A stretch of 28,732 nucleotides of DNA from Pelargonium nanum. Its lineage: Eukaryota; Streptophyta; Magnoliopsida; Geraniales; Geraniaceae. Position numbers and translations under genes: made by a program. Of the stretch, positions 22,289-28,732 are shown in pieces (position 1 is the first letter of the stretch; each line of letters starts with the position of its first letter). The stretch spans positions 1-28,732 of the forward strand of contig JAYMTF010000879.1 of NCBI GenBank assembly GCA_036897485.1. The letters are read 5' to 3'. The notes beneath the pieces were generated by a model. It saw only the letters and a program-made list of their open reading frames with translations, did no database searches and was not told the DNA's origin.

Positions 22289-22745
22289 ATCCAATCTTTA
22301 ATAATACAATATCCAACTTATATATAATAAAATACCCCTAAAACCCTAGCTCAAGCCACTCTCACACATCACCATATCCACCATAACTCTCGTCCTCAGC
22401 TCCCACTCTCTCACTCCTCCGAGAAAAGAACTCCACACTGACCCCTCCGTCCATCTCCACTCACACCAACCCCAAATCCATGGAGATCTTCAATTAACAG
22501 TCCACAAATGACCAGAACAAGCACAGACGCAGTAGCTAGAAGGTACCTGAGGCGGTAATTGGTGTGAAAAATGAAAATCAAGCCCCGAAAAGGTGAGTGG
22601 TGGAGAGGCAGAGCACGAAGCACGAGATCGGCATGAGGGAGGAGCAGAGCAGAGGCAAGCTCAGCAGCAGCATCAACTGAGACACGCACAGTAGATATTT
22701 CGGAGCTATGGAGTGAAATGATCCACTTGAGAGTTAGAGAGAGAG
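22289..22745 (-). promoter_or_regulatory. ARF8 leader with several short upstream ORFs
   Basis: Upstream of the main ATG (22288) the minus strand contains ATG-started uORFs. They are 22673-22578 (31 residues, Leu-rich), 22481-22461 (6 residues), 22454-22362 (30 residues) and 22384-22346 (12 residues). The distal leader is CT-rich (22736-22760). A donor-like CAG|GTACCT follows 22547, so a leader intron may remove some of these. uORFs are known to dampen translation of several ARF mRNAs; activity here is inferred. Confidence 0.5.
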
Positions 22746-22776
22746 AGGAGAGAGAGAGGGTTTATCTCTTATAAGG
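22736..22776 (-). promoter_or_regulatory. ARF8 core promoter: TATA-like box and CT tract
   Basis: On the minus strand CCTTATAAGAG (about 22766-22776) is followed by a CT-repeat tract (22736-22760) just where transcription would begin. TATA plus pyrimidine patch is a usual plant core-promoter layout; the GA strand is also a possible BPC-protein binding site. Confidence 0.5.
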
Positions 22777-23060
22777 GTCCGACCAAGCTGGACCTGAGGA
22801 GCAGAGAGGGGAAGAGGAGGGCAAAGAAGGGAGGGAGGAGAGAGAATAGATCAGGGCCGTAGGTGGGGCCGTACAGTGGGATCATGGGCGTCCATTTGGG
22901 AGTGATGTGACAGCAGGCATGTGCCACCATCCTTCAGTGGTCGCTGTCAGAGTACGGATTATGTGTGAGTGAGATTAAAATAATAATATTTGAGAAATAA
23001 TAGGTCCCGCAAAAAGAAAATAGCAGCAAACAAAAGGGTAACCATGTTAGGGGAAAAGGA

Positions 23061-23068
23061 TGACGTCA
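23061..23068. promoter_or_regulatory. Palindromic TGACGTCA (bZIP/TGA-type) element
   Basis: An exact TGACGTCA palindrome lies about 290 bp upstream of the ARF8 TATA-like box. It is a high-affinity site for bZIP factors, including TGA types. Use in vivo is unproven. Confidence 0.45.
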
Positions 23069-23154
23069 CCAGGACTTGCTTGGATCCTCCCACTCCAACC
23101 TAAAATCCCCATACCAAAAATACGATTACTTAAATATTGTATGCAATTACTAAA

Positions 23155-23275
23155 ACAGGTCGGGCTAAGTTGTTTAAGCACTTTAGATTTCTTCTGAGGT
23201 TTTGAGTTCGAGTTTTTCTGCTGACGGTATGAGGTGACCTTTAATTTAGATTAAAAGGTGAGAGCTACCCCACAT
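23155..23275 (+). mobile_element. SINE (family A copy 2, tail lost)
   Basis: The head ACAGGTCGGGCTAAGTTGTT, a B-box-like GAGTTCGAGTT, CTGACGGTATGAGGTGA, and the body AAAAGGTGAGAGCTACCCCA align in order with the SINE at 3685. No poly-A tail or target duplication is seen, so it is truncated or old. Confidence 0.65.
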
Positions 23276-23446
23276 GGATGAAGTTATGATTGTACTTTCT
23301 TATTTTATACTCCATTTGTTTTAACATGTTTTCACATTTATGTCCCTAAACGCGTTTCATAAGCTTCGTGCTCATTCTCATAGTTCAAAGCTACTAGTCA
23401 TCTCTTTCAAGTAAATTCATTTTCAGTAGAGTTGAAAGTGCAAGTT

Positions 23447-23626
23447 TTTTTTTATAAGCAACGGGACATCATACACGAAGTAACAATATTTCTCACTCCT
23501 CAAATGGAGCGTCACCCTAAACTCCACTCCACAAATATCACCTTATACCGTCGACAAAAAGACTCGAACTTGAGAACTCAGAGGAAATTCAAAGTGGTAT
23601 TAACAACTTGGCCCAACATGTCTTGG
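23447..23626 (-). mobile_element. SINE (family A copy 3), with perfect 14-bp target duplication
   Basis: The complement reads AAGACATGTTGGGCCAAGTT, then AAGTTCGAGTC (B box), then GTCGACGGTATAAGGTGA, and ends CGTTGCTTATAAAAAAA. The insertion is flanked by TGAAAGTGCAAGTT at 23433-23446 and 23627-23640, identical copies. The run of T at the left is the poly-A tail of the minus-oriented element. The intact flanks point to the youngest insertion in the window. The open frame 23432-23629 is this element read backwards. Confidence 0.88.
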
Positions 23627-23758
23627 TGAAAGTGCAAGTTAATAAGTTTTTCATTTATAACACAATGGCAACAAGGCTATGACATCTCAACAAAAAGTAA
23701 CCGAATCCAATATATCGTCTTGCAGTGAGAAACATTAAAATTTAATGTGGTGACATTA

Positions 23759-23899
23759 GCCCCATAGGAGGTGGCGCAATGGTCAAGACACACATCTCCA
23801 CGGAGGAGATCGTGGGTTCAAATCTCATTGCGTCGGATGGAGTGAGATTTGGGTTAAAAGGGAATAGTCACCCCTGTTGTGTAGCTCAACTTAAAAAAA
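23759..23899 (+). mobile_element. tRNA-derived SINE (family B) with target duplication
   Basis: A clear pol III promoter is present: A box TGGCGCAATGG, and B box GGGTTCAAATC about 45 bp later. The body ends TGTTGTGTAGCTCAACTT followed by a run of A. Flanks AATGTGGTGACATTA (23744-23758) and AATGTGGCGACATTA (23900-23914) differ at one base. The head is unlike family A, but the 3' end TGTGTAGCTCAAC resembles the TGTGTATCTCAAC end of the 3685 copy. Confidence 0.9.
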
Positions 23900-23914
23900 A
23901 ATGTGGCGACATTA

Positions 23915-25395
23915 ACTTAAGTAAACTATGTCACCAAGTTAGTTAACTTGCAAGTGAATAATATAGTGATTTTGAGGTGGAATAATTAATTAAGATTGGC
24001 AGTCAAATTTAATAATAATAAAAACAATAAAAAGATGATTGAATAATGGGTGTTTTTACTGGAGACGAAATAAATGAAAATGTACTTTTTAACCTTACCT
24101 AATTCATGGGTTGAGTCGAGTCTGCTCTGCGGTGCATGTGCGCTTTGGTGATCAGATGACCAATTTCTGGTAGCGTGTGGTGATGGGAGTTTTGGTGGAC
24201 ACCAAGCAATTTAATTATTTTTTTCTTAAATAGGAAACAACACGCACAAATCAAAGCTTAAAGTGTTATGTTATGTGTGATAAATAAATTATTGTGAGCT
24301 TTGTTTGGTAGGAGATGCTAATTCAAGAAGCCACAACATAAATAATTTACTTTTATTTTCCATTTATAGAATTCATTACCGTATAGGGCAAAATGCAATT
24401 TACTATTTCTATTTTAAAAGTCGGTGTCATAAACTCATAAAATTGCTGGATAGGTTTATTTAAGAAACTTTAGGTGGGTTCAAAAAAAATCAATTAGCCT
24501 AAGTAAAAATAGTTATAGTAGTTAAATTAATAATGAATTTCATTAGTTAATAAAAAAGTTTCAAAGTCGTTTTGAGAGTTGGTAATAATTTTTGTATATA
24601 TAGAAGTTAGAACTACTCTTTTTTCAAAAATAGCAAACTGTCTCTATGCTTCCACTACTAAAAGGTCAACCTTGTTAGTAGGATTTCACTTGCACCATTT
24701 TATGTAGCTTATTCATTTCATATTTTTTCGATATGAGACTTGTTTTACCCACTTCAACATTAATGCTTTAAACTCTATGTGCAATTTTTATCAATTGTTC
24801 CTACTCTACAATTGTTCGTTTGCGTTGTGGGTAGGTTTTATTGTAATTACATTGAAATGTAGGTGTTTTTGGTATTTTTACGATCTAAAAAGAAAGAATC
24901 ATATTTGGATCATACAAAAACACTCTTTGCGTTTTCTTCTCTGTTTTGTAAACTCTCATTTTCCTACTTCTTGTTTTTTGTCGCAAGTTTTTTATTTGTA
25001 TCCTCTGGGAGATTTTCTATTGTTTGTTGAATATGAAATTAAAATGGTATATGCTAAAAAGTTATACATATATTTGTAACATACATTGGTTTAGAGCTGG
25101 GAATTAAGAATCCAACTAGTGTCCATCCGATGTCCAATCCAAACCAGTTTTCTTATTGGATCGGACAAATTCGTACACTTTTCACAACCCAAACCACGAT
25201 ATAAAAGCCAAAACTTTTCGAGCCAGATTCGGGCGGAAACTCAAAATTGTCTCACCCACGTTTAGTTGATGATATATAGATTTAATAGTTCAACCATTAT
25301 TTTCAGCTCATATCCAACACTTTCCTAACATGGCATTCATAATACATTAGGCCTAACCCAATCTCCAAGCCCATACTAAATATTTAAGTAGAGAT
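23915..25395. other. Intergenic AT-rich spacer
   Basis: No gene recognised. A frame at 24777-25079 is a low-complexity chance ORF. Part of 25090-25390 has the degenerate AACC/GGATCGG wording seen around hAT MITEs but no definable ends. Confidence 0.6.
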
Positions 25396-25668
25396 TAGAG
25401 ATGATAAAGCATACCCGACCCGCAAGGTTCCCGAAACCCGACCGTATTATTGGTGGTTTTGGTCCTCTATTTATTAACTTGAAAAAATGAGTTGGATTCG
25501 AGTAAAACAATATGTACAATTTGTGGGTTAGACTAGGGTTGGATCAGATTTACCCACAAAAAACGATGCCTTTTATGCCTAAAATTTAAAATCCAAACCA
25601 ACCAACCCAAGAAACTATAGAACCGGGTTAGAGTTTATCTATCTGAACCCGACTTTTTGCCACCTCTA
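25396..25668. mobile_element. Non-autonomous hAT MITE
   Basis: A 273-bp element with terminal inverted repeats TAGAGATGATAAAGCATACC and, on the complement, TAGAGGTGGCAAAAAGTCGG. The subterminal ACCCGACCCG words are typical of this hAT MITE type. No 8-bp target duplication could be matched. Non-coding. Confidence 0.7.
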
Positions 25669-25816
25669 TATCTAAGAATGTCCAATTTGATTGAGTTTGG
25701 TATATCCGTCGTAAAGGTGCCAGCTTTGCCTTCGTCTTTTGTCTCATTAACCGTCCGTCAATAAACATAACGTCCATTTCTATGCTCTACCTCGAGCACA
25801 TCATGCACCGTTTGTT

Positions 25817-25871
25817 CATTTTATTCTATTTTATTATATTTCTCTACCAAAAATAAAATAAAATAAAATAA
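25817..25871. repeat. TTTTA/TAAAA inverted low-complexity repeat
   Basis: An ATTTTATT-rich arm and a later run of AAAATAAAATAAAAT units are complementary across a short spacer and could fold back. It lies about 35 bp upstream of a TATA-like box. Confidence 0.6.
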
Positions 25872-25904
25872 ACAAGTTAGATAATTACAATGCCATTAAA
25901 ATCC

Positions 25905-25911
25905 TATTTAA
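25905..25911 (+). promoter_or_regulatory. TATA-like box of the USP-like gene
   Basis: TATTTAA at 25905-25911 would set transcription near 25937-25941. That places both candidate start codons (25982 and 26057) inside the transcript. Confidence 0.5.
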
Positions 25912-26056
25912 GCCCCGCAAGGGCTTCATTGGATTCCCTTTCTTCCATCTCATATATTTTTCTATCATACTAATTATACTTATGTTATTTTATATTTACA
26001 TAATAATTGCAATAACTATTTTATTAATTGTAATTATAAAGATAAAAAAGAAAGAG

Positions 26057-27942
26057 ATGATGTGCATGAAGGCAGATTTGGAGAGTAGCCCGGACGCAAC
26101 GCCGGGAGTGGTTCCGGCGATAGAGAGTTGCATGGCGGAGCTGTTGGTGCCGGAGAAGTCGCCGGGGTCGACGCCGGCAGGGGCACATGTGGTAATTGTG
26201 ATGGATGCATTGAAGGAGTTTTCAATGGAACCTCTTCAATGGGCATTAAAGCATGTGATTAAGGAAGGCTATACAGTCACTTTGCTTGGAGTCCTACCAT
26301 GGATACCCTTAGCATGTAAGTTTATAAAAGTATAATTTGATATTAAAAAGAAAATAAAACTAATTGAAAGTTAATTGATTTATCACTAGGTAGCAATATT
26401 GTATTTTTTGATAAGCAACGGCCTAAGTAACCTATACAAGACATATATATACAAGCTTGAACAAGGAAATAATAGTATTCAGGAAAGAGACAAAACCTCT
26501 TAACCCTAGCCTATGACTTTTAGCCTGGGTAGCATTATTGTATTGTTATCACTAATATTATAATTAACAAGTGCATTTTGAAATTACACATTAATGAATG
26601 TGTGTGTACTGATTATATATTGGGTAACTTTGGTTATATTTGGCCACTTCTCGATAACTCTAAAACCAAAAGCAACAATTTGAAAGCATTCTCTACTCAA
26701 AAATAAATTTACTAGTAATTTAATATAACTCCAAATTATTTGGCGATGTTTGTATGTTATGATCAAGAAAAAAATTGCCCAATTTGATTGTTGAATTTTT
26801 GTATTTGAAGCCCACTTCATTATTCTTTATCAATAAATGATTCTTTTGAGAACATCATTTAAATGGTTCTTATTAAACTTGGTTATTTGTAACTAAAATT
26901 AGTACCGTCCGAAAACTTGCTAACTTTGTCCGTTGAAAGTACCGACAAAAAATGTTATTAAAAATTTAACACTAAAATAGTTAAATTACTTACGTGACAT
27001 ATATTTAATAAAAAATAATACTTTATATTCATATGCTACGACGAATTTAATTAATAAGAAATGTAAACTAAGGGATAAAACTAACAAAAAGCTTGTATAA
27101 CTAACCCGTACGTGTCCCATATATGTATACAAAGGTAGAATTTTGCTCAACATTGACACAAAAGTTGTACTTATTAGTTAGACAATACATCATAACTAGG
27201 TTTCGAGACGTTGACATACATCATTACCTATTACGACCACTCCTTAGCTTATATATTAGTCATCCAATAATCAATATTGTTATGTTAATTATATATATTC
27301 CAAGTATATATGATGGTATAATATGTGAATGTAGTGTCCTGCAAGACCATGGATGTATGGACATTCGATTTTGGGGACTTGGCAGCACTCAAAGGAAGGA
27401 GCGAGTTGAAGAATGACCCTAAATATTACAAGCTCCAGCAAATTATTGATATGTGTGAAGACAAAGGGGTTAATATTCATTACCATATCCTCCTTGCAAT
27501 ATGTACTATAGTAACAAAAAAAGAGACAGTCCGAAATTTCATCATGATTTATTGGCTAAGACTGCGCTCTGCGCCCTGGGATACAAATGTATATTAAATT
27601 TATGTATGTGTGCAGGTGGTTCCTTACATAAAAGTGGCTATGGGGTACCCATTGAGGCTTGTTGTTCTTGAGAAAACCACCAGTCTTCATGCAACCTTGG
27701 TTGTGCTTGATAGGGGTTTGAGGAAGAACAGAACTTTCTATGCTGAGAGACTTCCTTGCAGTGTGGTGATGATGAACAACAAAGGATGGGTGGACACTCT
27801 CAAAATCCAAAACAATTCTACAACTATAGATGTGCAAGGTACTCCGGCCGGCGAGTCTCCGGCGACTTTACCTACTCCTCAGGTTATTCTCTCCAACAAG
27901 TTGTCATCTGCACTGCTCCGGCGACCGCCGTCTATTACATGA
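26057..27942 (+). CDS. USP-like / adenine nucleotide alpha hydrolase-like protein
   Basis: Three exons: 26057-26315, 27335-27468 and 27616-27942, GT-AG, phases 1 and 0, giving 239 residues. The joined protein has an N-terminal extension rich in Pro and Gly (about 1-43). Beta-1 and helix A of the alpha/beta fold follow (HVVIVMDALKEFSMEPLQWA), then beta-2 (YTVTLLGVLPWIPLA), LDVW-like TMDVWTFDFGDLAALKGRSE, and VVPYIKVAMGYPLRLVVLE. The end has LVVLDRGLRKNRTFYAERLP and CSVVMMN. This order matches a plant-specific family of USP-like proteins. The ATP-binding G-2X-G-9X-G(S/T) pattern of classical USP proteins is not visible, so nucleotide binding is unsure. The start is ambiguous: ATG 25982 in the same frame would add 25 very hydrophobic residues. 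I chose 26057 because the extension is AT-rich and atypical for the family. Confidence 0.85.
26405..26527 (-). mobile_element. 5'-truncated non-LTR retroelement tail in intron 1 of the USP-like gene
   Basis: The 123-bp insertion is flanked by GGTAGCAATATTGTAT (26389-26404) and GGTAGCATTATTGTAT (26528-26543), a 16-bp target duplication with one mismatch. On the complement it ends GGCCGTTGCTTATCAAAAAA, so it was inserted in minus orientation. The end CGTTGCTTAT plus poly-A is shared with the SINE at 23447. No pol III boxes are evident, so a LINE tail or a headless SINE is likely. Confidence 0.75.
26544..27334 (+). other. Remainder of USP-like gene intron 1
   Basis: AT-rich intron DNA with no further recognised element; the acceptor is ATGTAG at 27334. 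Confidence 0.6.
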
Positions 27943-28400
27943 ATCAATATCACTTCCTAGCAAGCTACTTCCTACTAATTATACAAGTATATATTATGTT
28001 ACACTATGTACACTAGTTGTGCCCTAAAAAAGAATTCAAGACATGCAATTTAGTTTATGTGAAATATGGAATGATCTATTGTATCGACACTACCTAATTT
28101 TGGCCTAATTATCAATTTAATACTTGAAGTTTTGATTTTCCACAAAACCTAGTAGACAAGTTGTTTGAATTCTACTCAACCTAATATTTAAAATGTAGTT
28201 CATATAAAATTTGATTAGGTACTGATCATAAAATTATTTTCTTAAACCAGGTACTAATTATCATACAATTATTTTATCTCAAATTGACCGGTAAAAGTTA
28301 TTAAGCTGTTCTTCAAAAAAAAAAAAAACCTATTAAGTTGTGTCACTAAAAAAAGTATTAGATAACTTTGCAAGTGAAATAAGAAAAAAAAAAGTGACCG
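27943..28400. other. 3' flank of the USP-like gene
   Basis: AT-rich sequence with several poly-A stretches. It must include the 3' UTR. No gene recognised. Confidence 0.6.
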
Positions 28401-28402
28401 AG

Positions 28403-28460
28403 ACATGTTGGACCAAGCGGTTTCAGCATTTTGGATTCTCTCGAATTCGAACATACTTAA
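28403..28460 (+). mobile_element. SINE head fragment (family A copy 4)
   Basis: GACATGTTGGACCAAGCGGT matches the head of the 23447 SINE (complement). A B-box-like CGAATTCGAAC follows. After about 60 bp the similarity to other copies stops, so the 3' part is lost or strongly diverged. Confidence 0.55.
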
Positions 28461-28610
28461 AAACAGAAAAAATGTGGTATAACAAGGTTAAATTCTATTG
28501 CAATTTACACATATGTATTTCATTTGTTTTCATTAGCACTTTTGCTTTTTCAAATTCGATTGGATATCGATTTGCCTACCAAGGTATAAAATCAGGAAAA
28601 AGGTCCCCAG

Positions 28611-28732
28611 AGGTCCCTGTACTATCTCATTTGTTCCATCGAGGTCCTTGTACTTTACTTTGTTCCTGCGAGGTCAAAGTATCGCTTATTTTGTTCTTGC
28701 GAGGTCCATTCCGTTAAATCACTAACGGAATC
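28611..28732 (+). repeat. Short tandem repeats and inverted repeat at the window edge
   Basis: AGGTC-starting units of 29-31 bp begin at 28611, 28642 and 28671, with a fourth start at 28702. They share AGGTCC-TGTACT and TTTGTTC--GCG words. They are followed by an inverted repeat, ATTCCGTTA (28708-28716) and TAACGGAAT (28723-28731). This resembles the non-coding edge of a transposable element that continues past the window; the family cannot be named. Confidence 0.6.

Noticed and set aside
22411-22689. A 92-codon open frame in the ARF8 leader, read as a possible long uORF
   Set aside because: It starts with GTG and has no in-frame ATG near its beginning. The ATG-started uORFs are in other frames and much shorter.
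23810-23835. tRNA gene suggested by the GGGTTCAAATC box
   Set aside because: The surrounding sequence does not fold as a full cloverleaf, and the unit has a SINE body, a poly-A tail and target duplications.
27289-27837. Minus-strand open frames over exons 2 and 3 of the USP-like gene
   Set aside because: No family features; the plus strand gives a complete, spliced family member.
1-28732. CRISPR array, prokaryotic operon or phage content
   Set aside because: No regularly spaced identical repeats; all genes are spliced or plant-type.

Overview
This is a plant nuclear window, almost certainly from a eudicot. It has AT-rich intergenic DNA, spliced GT-AG genes, and an auxin response factor carrying a miR167 target site. 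It also holds a cytosolic NAC-beta/BTF3 gene, and tRNA-derived SINEs, MITEs and retroelement relics scattered between and inside the genes. Nothing prokaryotic is present. The species cannot be fixed from the sequence alone.

Layout. (1) About 1-3356, minus strand: 5' part of an LRAT/NC-domain protein gene (LEAD-SENSITIVE 1 type). Its first intron of about 2.7 kb holds a hAT-like MITE and a possible LTR fossil. The 3' end lies outside the window. (2) 3357-5152: shared upstream region of two divergent genes, holding a SINE abutting a LINE RNase H relic. (3) 5153-5755, plus: intronless gene for a 200-residue single-pass membrane protein of unknown function. (4) 5756-8800: no recognisable gene, with one diverged tandem duplication of about 227 bp. 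(5) 8820-9130: small decayed Ty1/copia fossil, just upstream of the next promoter. (6) 9359-11616, plus: complete BTF3 (NAC-beta) gene with a leader intron and five coding exons, giving 158 residues. (7) 12486-22288, minus: complete ARF8-type auxin response factor in 14 coding exons, 844 residues, convergent with BTF3. It has a 2.9 kb intron inside the DNA-binding domain, two MITEs of one family in its introns, and a leader with several short uORFs. (8) 22800-25900: ARF promoter and intergenic DNA with three SINE copies in about 750 bp and a hAT-like MITE. (9) 26057-27942, plus: three-exon gene for a USP-like (adenine nucleotide alpha hydrolase-like) protein, with a short retroelement tail in intron 1. 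(10) 27943-28732: non-coding, with a SINE head and short tandem repeats at the edge.

The genes form no operon or shared pathway: each is an independent plant transcription unit. The best-supported biology is the auxin module (ARF8 with its miR167 site) and the translation-linked BTF3 gene with telo-box motifs in its leader intron. I found no convincing new system. The points most worth a second look are the uORF-rich ARF8 leader, the large ARF8 intron, and the SINE family whose 3' tail resembles that of a second non-LTR insertion nearby. Exon boundaries were worked out by hand from splice sites, reading-frame continuity and remembered family sequences; no alignment was run.
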